Below, piece by piece: positions 1 through 7,183 of a stretch of DNA of 15,654 nucleotides. Below the pieces are notes generated by a model. That model was not told the DNA's origin, did no database searches, and was given only the letters and a program-made list of their open reading frames with translations. The stretch spans positions 1 through 15,654 of the forward strand of contig CAYWRA010000063.1 of NCBI GenBank assembly GCA_964460305.1, given 5' to 3'. The first letter of the stretch is position 1; each line of letters opens with the position of its first letter. The translations under genes and the position numbers were made by a program. Source of the stretch: JAPLCX01 sp964460305 (GTDB taxonomy: Bacteria; Auribacterota; Tritonobacteria; UBA1439).

Positions 1-1
1 T

Positions 2-190
2 GGCATAGGGATCGATCCCCTAGTGAAGCAGATCGAAGACGCCAGCCCCATCCAGTTCCCACTTTTCCTCCGCGGCAATCCTCCCATCGGGACGTGCACG
101 ATCTGCGTGGGCAAAAAGGAGATCGGGTGGAAGCAGCACTTCGGCGTTGTGAGGCCGCTCGAGGGGGAGATTTTTTATCAGGGTGAATGA
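2..190 (+). CDS. C-terminal end of an unrecognised protein with a CxxC motif (partial)
   Basis: An open frame enters from the left edge and ends at TGA 188-190, giving 62 residues with no start in the window. The fragment has a CxxC pair (Cys32 and Cys35 of the fragment) in the context GTCTICVGKKEIGW, then a hydrophobic/charged tail. A CxxC could bind a metal or Fe-S cluster, but two cysteines alone do not prove it. The next gene on the same strand, 213 nt downstream, is a clear Fe-S protein, so the two may be functionally linked. I do not recognise the family. That it is coding is inferred from the frame staying open from the edge, protein-like composition and typical codon use. Confidence 0.6.
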   Translation, partial: GIGIDPLVKQIEDASPIQFPLFLRGNPPIGTCTICVGKKEIGWKQHFGVVRPLEGEIFYQGE

Positions 191-236
191 CGGCGGCGCT
201 CATGACCACCTCACAACGGAGAGAGCAATTCAGTTG

Positions 237-386
237 TTTTACAAAGAGTAAAAGAGAATGAGAGGATGGTTGTGGGGGGCTTACGTTTGTCTTTTCGTTC
301 CTCTTCCCCTCGCTTATTCTTTGTGAAAAAATTGCGCCCAGAGTAATCGGGTAGATCAGGTGCAACTCTTTTACTCTTTGTGAAAA
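237..386. repeat. Octamer repeat arrays, one forward and two reversed
   Basis: This gap between the partial gene and the Fe-S gene holds three arrays of an 8-nt degenerate unit, consensus NAAAGAGN, with first unit CAAAGAGT or close to it. Three units lie forward at 242-265, three reversed at 300-323, and two reversed at 365-380 followed by TGAAAA. Related copies occur at 10181-10211 (forward) and 15519-15540 (reversed). The array at 365-386 overlaps a possible GTG start at 380, which argues against that start for the next gene. Confidence 0.7.
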
Positions 387-403
387 CAAAGGAGATTGAA
401 GCG

Positions 404-1096
404 ATGAGTAAAGAAAAGGGTATTGCCACGTCGCTCCCCGGTCTGGACTGCGGCCTTTGCGGATTTAAGACCTGCGGCGATTTCGCCAGAATTCTAGTGT
501 CCCAGCCGGAGGAGATAAAGAAGTGCATTCACTTAAGCCGGGACAAGGTCGCTGCAACAAAGCCGGTGGCTGCTTCGAGCGAGCATGGGTGCGCGACCTG
601 TACGTTCGCCCCGGGGAAGGGACAGCAGGAGTGGAAGGATTCTCTCGGCCGGGACTATGATTTCATCCTCGATACGTTTCCCGGCGAACCGGGCCCGCGA
701 GAGACGATCATCCCTCACAATCCCTCGATTACGAAAGAGATGGAAATAGCCAAAGGGGACATCCTGATCGGGAGACCCTTGGGCATATCATGCGGCTGCC
801 CCATCACGCATTGCGGCATCGTCATGGACGTGGATTACAAGAACGGCGTAATGGTCTGGTGCGTCACGGGGCCGCTGGGCCCCCGGCGCGGCGCGCATAA
901 AGATATAGGCTATTATTCCGCCGAGGCATACGAGGGCCTCGTCAGCACCGCCAACACGGAGCTCAAGATAGGCATGCGCTATTTTTTCCTGCCGCGGCGG
1001 TGTATGCTCCAGTGGAGGCACAGCGGCTTGATCAACTTCATCAATAAGACCCCCAAGGGGCTGTCGATCCGGATTGAAGGGTTGTGGATCGGCTAA
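404..1096 (+). CDS. Fe-S domain protein of unknown function
   Basis: The protein has 230 residues. ATG 404 is chosen because AAAGGAG at 388-394 sits 9 nt before it. An in-frame GTG at 380 lies inside a repeat and has no ribosome site. Residues 12-41 carry cysteines 16, 19, 24 and 41 (CxxCx4Cx16C), the pattern of the 4Fe-4S domain seen in RnfB and the corrinoid Fe-S protein of acetyl-CoA synthase. A second pair is Cys63/Cys66. The C-terminal part (about 75-230) has more conserved-looking cysteines (130, 132, 137, 153) in a Gly/Pro-rich core and no recognised domain. It has no signal peptide or membrane segment, so it is probably cytoplasmic. The aldehyde dehydrogenase starts 17 nt downstream, suggesting an operon. 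An electron-transfer role is inferred; the partner is unknown. Confidence 0.85.
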   Translation: MSKEKGIATSLPGLDCGLCGFKTCGDFARILVSQPEEIKKCIHLSRDKVAATKPVAASSEHGCATCTFAPGKGQQEWKDSLGRDYDFILDTFPGEPGPRETIIPHNPSITKEMEIAKGDILIGRPLGISCGCPITHCGIVMDVDYKNGVMVWCVTGPLGPRRGAHKDIGYYSAEAYEGLVSTANTELKIGMRYFFLPRRCMLQWRHSGLINFINKTPKGLSIRIEGLWIG

Positions 1097-1113
1097 GGAA
1101 GAAAGGACATGAC

Positions 1114-2577
1114 ATGAAAATCAAGAGCTACATAAACGGAAAGTGGATTTGTCCCGAATCGACCCGAACCGTCCGGGACGTGAACCCAGCGAATACGGAC
1201 GAGGTGGTGTGGGAATTCCAGTCGGCGGGAGAGAAAGAGGCTATCACGGCGATCGAAGCCGCCGGGAATGCGTTTAAAAGCTGGAGCGAAGTGCCAGCGC
1301 CGGAGAGGGGGCGCTTTGTCTCCAGGGTCTCCGGCCTCGCGAGGACGCGCGCGGAGGAGATCGCGCGAGTGATGACGCGCGAAGAAGGCAAGCTCCTGAA
1401 AGAGGCGATTGGGGAGGTGAAGAAGGGGATCAGTCTGCTCGAATATTACGGCGGGGCGGGATTCAGGATTACGGGCCAGACCGCTCCGTCGGAGATTGCC
1501 GATTGTTTTACCTACACGATCCGTCGGCCCTTGGGAGTTGTCGGGCTCATCACTCCATGGAATTTCCCCTGGGCGATCCCATGCTGGAAGATAGCCCCGG
1601 CCCTCGTGGCGGGCAATACGGTGGTATTCAAGCCGGCCGAGCTCACCCCCGGCACGGCGCAGATATTGGTGGAGATGTTTGAAGAGGCAGGGCTCCCTCC
1701 GGGGGTTCTTAACATGGTGGTCGGCCCGGGTTCGACGGTCGGTGAAGCGATCGTTCATCATCCCGATATCAAGGCGGTTTCGTTCACGGGTTCGAACGAG
1801 GTGGGGAAGAGGGTTATCGTGGAAGCGGCCAGGACGCACAAGAAGGTGACCTGCGAGATGGGAGGAAAGAACGCCCTGATCCTCATGGAGGATGGGGACA
1901 TCGACGCGGCGGTTACGGCCACGGCGGACGGTGCGTTCGGCTCGACGGGCCAGCGCTGCACGGCCACCAGCAGGGCCCTCGTCCACAAGAACGTCAAGGC
2001 CGAATTCGTGAAAAGGCTCATCGCGAAAGCGCGGGAGTACGTCTCCGGAAACGGGATGGATTCAAAGGCGACCATGGGGCCGGTCGTTGATGGGAAGCAG
2101 TTCGAGAGCGTCATTGCCTATATCGAAGCGGGGCTTAAAGACGGCGCGAAGCTCGTACTGGGTGGTTCAAAAACCGGGGGGAAGGGCTATTTTATCGAGC
2201 CGACCATATTTGACGGGGTCACGCCGGAAATGCGGATTTTCCAGGAGGAGATTTTCGGACCCGTGCTCTCCGTGACGGAATTCGAGCGTTTTGCCGATGC
2301 GGTCGAGCTTTTGAATTCCGTGCAGTACGGTTTCACGGGCTCGATCTTTACGCGCGACGTAAAGGCCATCATGCGCTTCATCGAGCAGTCGGAGATACGA
2401 ATGGTGCACATCAATGAGCCGACAGTCGGCGGGGAGGCGCAGCTCCCCTTCGGCGGTTGCAAGGCTACGGGATACGGCGATCGGGAGATGGCCGAGGATG
2501 GGCTCAATTTCTTCACGCAGACGAAGACGGTGTTCATCAACTATTCGGGCCGCGGCGAGCGTGCGATGATACGGTAA
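1114..2577 (+). CDS. NAD(P)-dependent aldehyde dehydrogenase
   Basis: The protein has 487 residues, normal for the ALDH superfamily, which oxidises aldehydes to carboxylates with NAD(P)+. All catalytic landmarks are present: Asn150 in the TPWNFPW oxyanion motif, Lys173 in VVFKPAE, general base Glu248 in CEMGGKN, nucleophile Cys282 in GQRCTATS, and Glu379 in QEEIFGP, which contacts the cofactor. The GQRCTATSR context and the SYINGKW start resemble 2-ketoglutarate semialdehyde dehydrogenases (YcbD type), but substrate cannot be fixed from this. The start at ATG 1114 has AAGGA at 1103-1107. Upstream TTG 1084 overlaps the previous gene and has no support. The gene follows the Fe-S gene by 17 nt and probably shares its transcript. 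The enzyme is cytoplasmic. Confidence 0.93.
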   Translation: MKIKSYINGKWICPESTRTVRDVNPANTDEVVWEFQSAGEKEAITAIEAAGNAFKSWSEVPAPERGRFVSRVSGLARTRAEEIARVMTREEGKLLKEAIGEVKKGISLLEYYGGAGFRITGQTAPSEIADCFTYTIRRPLGVVGLITPWNFPWAIPCWKIAPALVAGNTVVFKPAELTPGTAQILVEMFEEAGLPPGVLNMVVGPGSTVGEAIVHHPDIKAVSFTGSNEVGKRVIVEAARTHKKVTCEMGGKNALILMEDGDIDAAVTATADGAFGSTGQRCTATSRALVHKNVKAEFVKRLIAKAREYVSGNGMDSKATMGPVVDGKQFESVIAYIEAGLKDGAKLVLGGSKTGGKGYFIEPTIFDGVTPEMRIFQEEIFGPVLSVTEFERFADAVELLNSVQYGFTGSIFTRDVKAIMRFIEQSEIRMVHINEPTVGGEAQLPFGGCKATGYGDREMAEDGLNFFTQTKTVFINYSGRGERAMIR

Positions 2578-2584
2578 GAGGGCA

Positions 2585-2690
2585 ATGACAAATGCCAAAT
2601 GACAAATGTCAAAACCTATGATGTTTTGTCATTAATCCCGTTTTGGCCACTTGTCATTCATTTGTCATTTGTGCTTTGGTATTTGTCATT
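2585..2690. repeat. Heptamer repeat, inverted pair with central hairpin
   Basis: Four forward units of a 7-nt degenerate repeat (consensus ATNNCAA, typical unit ATGACAA) lie at 2585-2612. A hairpin follows at 2605-2633 (stem AATGTCAAAAC against GTTTTGTCATT, one mismatch, 7-nt loop). About five reversed units, with one spacing irregularity, lie at 2651-2690. The element fills the gap between two convergent genes and could end transcription from both sides, although no T-run follows the stem. Its reversed half runs into the SGNH gene and supplies its stop codon. Confidence 0.8.
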
Positions 2691-3890
2691 TATTCTGGAG
2701 GGTACCAGCCCGTTTTCCCTCAAATAATCACTGATGATCTCGGCCACCAGTTGATTCCCCCGCTTGTTCCAATGCTGGTTGTGCGGATAGTAGAGTATTT
2801 CGCCTCCCGATGCATATTGCCTCAACCCCGGCGTGAGATCGAGATTGCGTATGCCCAGATCCCGACATGATTGCTTTATGAACTTGTTGGGAGCAAAGAG
2901 GTCATACCGTTCATCATCGAGGCCGTATTTCCTTTTCATTTTGGCCCAATAGACATCGTCATGAACCTGCACGAGTGTCGGGGCGGTGACGACGATCAGT
3001 CCGACCCCGTTTTCGCGGGTAAAGTTACGGACTGCTTCCAATATCCCCTTCATAAGGATATAAGAAACCTCGGTCTCTCGGGATGGCGTTTTCTTGCACA
3101 GCCTGATCTCGGGCATCAAAAAGACGTTGTACCTGTAAAAAAGCCGATCCCTGACGTAGTTATATAGCAGCGATCTGAGATGTATTTTTTTGAAGGAGAG
3201 CGGCTCTTTGCCGCCTGATGGACGCCAACGGTCGGCGCTTTCAGGTGGAGGAGGGGGCTGTGCAAGGACGGGGTCGATCACCACTTTGCCGTCGCCGCCG
3301 AGAATCGCCTTGGGCCTTTTGTATCCTTTGATCCAGTCCATGGTGCCGGCGATGTCGTCGAAATCGTTCCTGCTATAGATAAGCATGATGACCATGTCCG
3401 GTTCGTAGTGGATGACCTTGTTCCTGAGCATGAGCAGCTCCTGGGTGGGGCCAAACCCGTTGACTCCGAAGTTCAGCACCTGCCAATCGCTGGGCAGCAG
3501 TTTCTTCATGCGTTCGGTGAAGACGTCCGCGTTCTCCACGTCCAGGTTGGCTACGAAGGAATCGCCCAGTACGGCGATTCGTTTTTTACCATCGGGTTTT
3601 TTGACGCTGTATTCCTCGTCCCTCATCCCGGTCGAATTGATCGTAACCCACCCCTCGAATTCACCCGGCGCTACCTCCATCGCGCTCTTGCCGGGAATGA
3701 ATTGCCAGCCGTAGATTTCGTTGTATTCAAAGAGTGTTTCATCCTGTGAGGGGCGATGCGGATAAAGGCCGAGGAACCGTATCGTCAATTCCAGGAATAT
3801 GAGAGTGAAGAGAATGCTGCCGAACAGCAGGGTCGCCTTATGGATAAGCGATGGTGCGACGCGGCTTGCGGTACGTGTCTTTGCGCACAT
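2658..3890 (-). CDS. Membrane-anchored SGNH/GDSL-like hydrolase
   Basis: The protein has 410 residues. One hydrophobic segment (about 18-40) should anchor it in the inner membrane with the catalytic domain in the periplasm. The SGNH blocks are visible: GDS with nucleophile Ser111 (IAVLGDSFV), the block II glycine in NFGVNGFG (140-147), block III Asn175 (YSRND) and block V His373 (NQHWNKRG). The family's acidic partner, usually Asp two or three residues before this His, is missing: residue 371 is Asn. This may alter or weaken hydrolysis. Families of this type act on acyl or acetyl esters of glycans; the substrate here is unknown. Residues 401-410 are encoded by the heptamer repeat and are probably a late addition. 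It lies 18 nt after the DASS transporter, likely co-transcribed. The start is ATG 3890, with a weak ribosome site. Confidence 0.85.
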   Translation of the reverse strand: MCAKTRTASRVAPSLIHKATLLFGSILFTLIFLELTIRFLGLYPHRPSQDETLFEYNEIYGWQFIPGKSAMEVAPGEFEGWVTINSTGMRDEEYSVKKPDGKKRIAVLGDSFVANLDVENADVFTERMKKLLPSDWQVLNFGVNGFGPTQELLMLRNKVIHYEPDMVIMLIYSRNDFDDIAGTMDWIKGYKRPKAILGGDGKVVIDPVLAQPPPPPESADRWRPSGGKEPLSFKKIHLRSLLYNYVRDRLFYRYNVFLMPEIRLCKKTPSRETEVSYILMKGILEAVRNFTRENGVGLIVVTAPTLVQVHDDVYWAKMKRKYGLDDERYDLFAPNKFIKQSCRDLGIRNLDLTPGLRQYASGGEILYYPHNQHWNKRGNQLVAEIISDYLRENGLVPSRINDKYQSTNDK

Positions 3891-3908
3891 GAAAAGTCCG
3901 ATCTTTGT

Positions 3909-5378
3909 TCACATGAGGGCGCAGTACAGTTTGAGGACCAGCAGTACTATTGCCGCCGCTACGATGTCGAGCTTTATTCCGGCCAGGATCATGCGGGTCA
4001 TGGGCACCCGCCCGGTTGCGTAGGCGATGGCGTTCGGCGGCGTAGAGATGGGCAGCATGAAGGCAAGGCTCGAACCGAAGCATGCGCCTAGCACGGGTGG
4101 AATCGGCGGGAGGTTGAGGGCTTTTGCCAGCGATATCGCAACGGGAACGATTATGTTTGCGGCGGCGGTATTGCTCGTGAATTCGGTCAGCACGACCGCG
4201 GCAGCTAAAGATACTGCGGTGAGCGTCATCAAGCTGACCTGGCCGGTCGCCTGGAGGATGACCCCGCCCAGTGCGTCGCCGAGCCCCGTTTTGAACATGA
4301 GTGTTCCGAGCGAAAGGCCTCCGCCGAAGAGGAGGATCGTCCCCCAGCTTATCTTGACCGCCTCTTTCCATGATATGGTGAATTCCCGCTCCTTGAAATT
4401 GACGGGGAGGAGGAACAGGAGCACCGCGGCGAGTATCGCTGCCGCCGATTCCGGTATCCGTTCGTTATATAATCTGTATATATGGGAGTTTGTTCCCCAG
4501 AATATCCCGATGAAACCAGGGATCACCCAGAGAGACACCATTGTCCCGAACGCGACTAGCGTATTCCTCTCGCCCCTGGAAAGCCGGGAGGCTGAAATTC
4601 CTATGCATTCGGCGATGCTGCTGCTGTGGGGCGTCGCTGCGCCCCCATTCTTTCCCCGTACCATCAGAAAAAGCGCCAGAAACATCAAGAGCGATATCGG
4701 GACGCCGATTAACATCCATTGAAAGAAGGAGATGTTTACGTCCAGCGTTTTTCTGAGCAGGGCCAGGGTGATTAGATTTGGCGGCGTCCCTACCGGCGTC
4801 GCGATGCCCCCTATCGAGGCGGCATACGCCACTACGAGCGCGCCGTCGCCGACGATCCGGCTTTTCGGATCGTTTACCGTGAACGGCTGGAGGACGCACA
4901 TCGCTATCGGCATCATCATCGCCGCCACCGCCGTATTGCTCATCCACATCGAGAGGACCGTTGCGATGATCCCTATCGCGAAAATTATCCCCGCCGGGGA
5001 GCCGGCCAGCCTTTCCCTCCTCAAGATCATCCCGGCGAATCTCCTGTCCAGATTGTGGATGGTCATCGATCTCGCTACTATAAAGCTTCCCATAAAAAGG
5101 AAGATGATCGGGTCTCCGTAGGGGGCGAACACCTCTTGGACGGGCGCAACGCCGAATAGCACCGCCAGGATGCTCCCCAGGAGAGCGGTGGCTGGGATTG
5201 GGATCGGTTCGGTGATCCAGAAGATCACCACTAGCGAGAGCACTGCGAGCAGCTTGTGCGCGGCGCCGCTGATGTTCCCAACCGGGTAGAGCAGGATGGC
5301 AAGGAAGACGATGGGGCCGACCAGCAGCCCTACGAGAGAACGTACGCGCTCGAGCCTATCCGGATTATGATCGCTCAT
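3909..5378 (-). CDS. DASS/SLC13 family divalent-anion:Na+ symporter
   Basis: The protein has 489 residues and is a polytopic inner-membrane protein with many hydrophobic helices. Both signature SNT motifs of the divalent anion:sodium symporter family (the VcINDY/CitT fold) are present: MSNTAVAAMMMPIA in the first half and TSNTAAANIIVPVA in the second, where the family binds Na+ and carboxylate. The WITEPIPIPATAL and PVGTPPNLI segments are also typical. Substrates in the family include C4-dicarboxylates, citrate and sulfate; no choice between them is possible here. The start is uncertain: ATG 5378 (MSDHN) is preferred over in-frame TTG 5399, but neither has a strong ribosome site. The SGNH hydrolase follows 18 nt later. 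A GC-rich hairpin at 5402-5438 lies just upstream and may be regulatory. Confidence 0.92.
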   Translation of the reverse strand: MSDHNPDRLERVRSLVGLLVGPIVFLAILLYPVGNISGAAHKLLAVLSLVVIFWITEPIPIPATALLGSILAVLFGVAPVQEVFAPYGDPIIFLFMGSFIVARSMTIHNLDRRFAGMILRRERLAGSPAGIIFAIGIIATVLSMWMSNTAVAAMMMPIAMCVLQPFTVNDPKSRIVGDGALVVAYAASIGGIATPVGTPPNLITLALLRKTLDVNISFFQWMLIGVPISLLMFLALFLMVRGKNGGAATPHSSSIAECIGISASRLSRGERNTLVAFGTMVSLWVIPGFIGIFWGTNSHIYRLYNERIPESAAAILAAVLLFLLPVNFKEREFTISWKEAVKISWGTILLFGGGLSLGTLMFKTGLGDALGGVILQATGQVSLMTLTAVSLAAAVVLTEFTSNTAAANIIVPVAISLAKALNLPPIPPVLGACFGSSLAFMLPISTPPNAIAYATGRVPMTRMILAGIKLDIVAAAIVLLVLKLYCALM

Positions 5379-5401
5379 TTTTAATTTTGGGAATGTCAAT
5401 T

Positions 5402-5438
5402 GCCTGCGCCCGCCAATGATATCAAAAGCGGGCGAGGC
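5402..5438. promoter_or_regulatory. Imperfect inverted repeat upstream of the DASS gene
   Basis: The left arm GCCTGCGCCCGC (5402-5413) pairs with GCGGGCGAGGC (5428-5438), an 11-bp stem with one bulged G. The 14-nt loop contains the palindrome TGATATCA. It sits about 24 nt before the DASS start codon. It could be an operator or a leader hairpin. No function can be assigned from the sequence alone. Confidence 0.4.
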
Positions 5439-5511
5439 ACTACATCGGAATCACCGACGCCTGGGATGATAGGGGTTAAAAGGTTTTACCACACCCCAAA
5501 GTTACATAGCA

Positions 5512-5687
5512 GGGGCCCCTTCGGGGGATGTGCACTGATTATTACGGATACTCACGGATTGTAAAAGCGGCCTAAGATTTAAAGCCGAAAGCCCAGAGAT
5601 GTAGCTGCGCTTCGAACTTTTTGCTTTCAACTTTACGCTGCGGTTATAATCCGTGTATATCGGTCAATCATCCGTGAAGATCAGTGG
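5512..5687. repeat. Nested inverted arrays (10-nt units outside, 7-nt units inside)
   Basis: The 439-nt gap between the divergent DASS and TolC genes is mostly this structure. A CCCC-TTCG-GGGG hairpin at 5517-5528 comes first. Three decamer units (ACTGAT/ACGGAT) start at 5534, 5544 and 5554. Three forward heptamers of G(C/T)NNAAA type lie at about 5577-5597. Four reversed heptamers lie at 5611-5638. Four reversed decamers (ATCCGT-like) start at 5649, 5659, 5670 and 5680. The outer arms both carry CACTGAT at the outside and CACGGATT at the inside. Confidence 0.7.
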
Positions 5688-5747
5688 AAAACTATCTGTT
5701 CCGCATCTCGAAACTTAGGCATCCCTGATGGCAGTAGGAAGCAGCGA

Positions 5748-5776
5748 TTGAGAAGGCGCGGTGGATTTTGTACAAT
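5748..5776 (+). promoter_or_regulatory. Candidate sigma-70 promoter for the efflux genes
   Basis: TTGAGA (5748-5753) and TACAAT (5771-5776) each match the -35 and -10 consensus at 5 of 6 positions, with a spacer of exactly 17 nt. Transcription would start near 5783, about 35 nt before the TolC start codon. This is the best promoter match noticed in the window. Its position directly before a six-gene + strand run fits an operon promoter. Confidence 0.6.
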
Positions 5777-5817
5777 TACAGCTTCTCCCTCGGGTGGAGA
5801 GGCGACCTGGATTATTC

Positions 5818-7179
5818 ATGAATGACAAATACCAAATGACAAAGATCGCGCTGATGACTTTGCTTATCCTGCTCACGAGTCATGGCGGATATTGCGACGG
5901 CGGGAGCGCGGCCGAACCACGCGCATTGTCCATCAGCGACGCCATATCCACCGCCTATGCGGGGAATAAGCAGATCCAGATCCAGGAGAAGGAAATACGG
6001 GCGGCGCGGGCGAAAATCCTGGGGGCGGTGAGCAACTTCCTGCCGAAGCTGGACGCGAACGGGAGCTATACGTACAATGGCGCCGTCCTGGGCATCCCTT
6101 CCGACTTGTTGCAATCGAGCGACAAGGACCTCGGCGTCTTCACGGGGTACAAGAACGACCATCTGTTCTCGCTTTCCGCGAATGAGGTTGCGTTTAACGG
6201 CGGCGCCGATATCGCAAACCTGCAACAATCCAAAGTCAACCTGAAGATCCAGGAGGAGACGCTCCGGGCGAGGAAGCTCGATGTGGAGTTTGAGGCGAAG
6301 AGACTCTATTACGGTCTCCTCCTCGCCTACGATACGGAGCGCATCGCGCAGGACCTCGTCGATCAGGCGGAGGCGCACTATGAGGACGTCAAAGACAAGT
6401 TCGACCAGGGCACCGCGTCCCGGTTTGACCTCCTCCAATCGGCGGTCAACGTCTCCTTGCAGATTCCCGAGCTTGTGAAGGCCCAAAAATCCATCGAGCT
6501 CGTCATGGCCGAGCTGAATAAATTGCTCAGCCTGCCCGTATACGGTCCGGTGCGATTACTCGGCCATCTCGTGTATTCGCCGATCGCCATCAGGGAGGAC
6601 GGCTTCCTCAAAGAGGCATACGTGGACAGGCCGGAGATGATCCTCAGATCCCTCGGCGTCGACATGCAGAAGTGGGTCATTGATATGGCAAGGGCCGGCA
6701 GGTTGCCCCAGGTGACCGGCGATCTGGACCTTTATTACCGCGGAGACAGAGTGGGGGACATGTTCAACTCGAGGCACAACAACTGGTTCACCGGCGTGAC
6801 GGTGAGCATTCCGGTGTTCGATGGTTTTTCGACGAAGGCTAAGGTGGACGAGGCAAAGGCGAGATACGCCCAGGCGGGCCTTGAGAAGGAGAATACGGCT
6901 GATCAGACCGCCGTGGACGTCAGGCGGGCATGCTTAGATTTGCGGCAGGCGGAGGCGATCATCCTGTCGCAGAGGGACAGCGTAGTCCAGGCCGAGGAAG
7001 CGCTGAGAATTTCCGAGGTCCGCTATGACAATGGGGTGGGGACGAACCTGGACGTTCTGGATTCCATGGTGGCTTTAAGCCAGGTCGAGAGGAATCTCGT
7101 CTCGGGCATTTACGACTATATCATGGCGAAGGCCTACCTCTACAAGTCGATGGGAAAGAGCGTGATCACGGAGGAATAA
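5818..7179 (+). CDS. TolC-family outer-membrane efflux protein
   Basis: The protein has 453 residues, the usual size of TolC-like outer-membrane factors, which form the trimeric exit duct of tripartite exporters. A signal peptide is visible (hydrophobic IALMTLLILLTS core, residues 10-21). Two OEP repeats follow, about 38-235 and 260-445, each with long amphipathic helices. The second ends in RYDNGVGTNLDVLDS and a SQVERNLVSGIYDYIMAKAY helix, typical of the family. The start is uncertain. ATG 5818 is chosen; ATG 5836 would also keep the signal peptide, and GTG 5761 would add a poor leader. The first codons after ATG 5818 are three heptamer repeat units (residues 2-8). The adaptor gene begins 4 nt after the stop, so the pair is certainly co-transcribed. 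Confidence 0.93.
   Translation: MNDKYQMTKIALMTLLILLTSHGGYCDGGSAAEPRALSISDAISTAYAGNKQIQIQEKEIRAARAKILGAVSNFLPKLDANGSYTYNGAVLGIPSDLLQSSDKDLGVFTGYKNDHLFSLSANEVAFNGGADIANLQQSKVNLKIQEETLRARKLDVEFEAKRLYYGLLLAYDTERIAQDLVDQAEAHYEDVKDKFDQGTASRFDLLQSAVNVSLQIPELVKAQKSIELVMAELNKLLSLPVYGPVRLLGHLVYSPIAIREDGFLKEAYVDRPEMILRSLGVDMQKWVIDMARAGRLPQVTGDLDLYYRGDRVGDMFNSRHNNWFTGVTVSIPVFDGFSTKAKVDEAKARYAQAGLEKENTADQTAVDVRRACLDLRQAEAIILSQRDSVVQAEEALRISEVRYDNGVGTNLDVLDSMVALSQVERNLVSGIYDYIMAKAYLYKSMGKSVITEE
5822..5842 (+). repeat. Three heptamer units inside the TolC N-terminus
   Basis: Three exact 7-nt units (ATGACAA, ATACCAA and ATGACAA again) make 21 nt, or seven codons, in frame within the signal peptide n-region. 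Unlike most other copies, this one has no reversed half. Confidence 0.75.
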
Positions 7180-7183
7180 TCCA

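Noticed and set aside
211..528. A 105-codon open frame on the - strand
   Set aside because: It covers repeat arrays and then runs antisense through the start of the Fe-S protein gene; the amino acid pattern is repeat-derived.
1093..1986. A long - strand open frame (297 codons) opposite the aldehyde dehydrogenase
   Set aside because: It is Arg/His/Pro-rich with no domain and lies wholly antisense to a well-supported gene, a common artefact in high-GC DNA.
2585..2690. A classical intrinsic terminator between convergent genes
   Set aside because: The hairpin is A/T-rich with a short paired core and no T-run after the stem on either strand. It may still slow transcription, so it was kept only as a repeat.
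5822..5842. A gene-specific signal peptide n-region in TolC
   Set aside because: The residues come from three repeat units present elsewhere in the window, so they are better explained as a repeat at the gene start.
5812..6486. A - strand open frame of 224 codons opposite tolC
   Set aside because: It is antisense to a clear TolC gene and has shadow-like composition.
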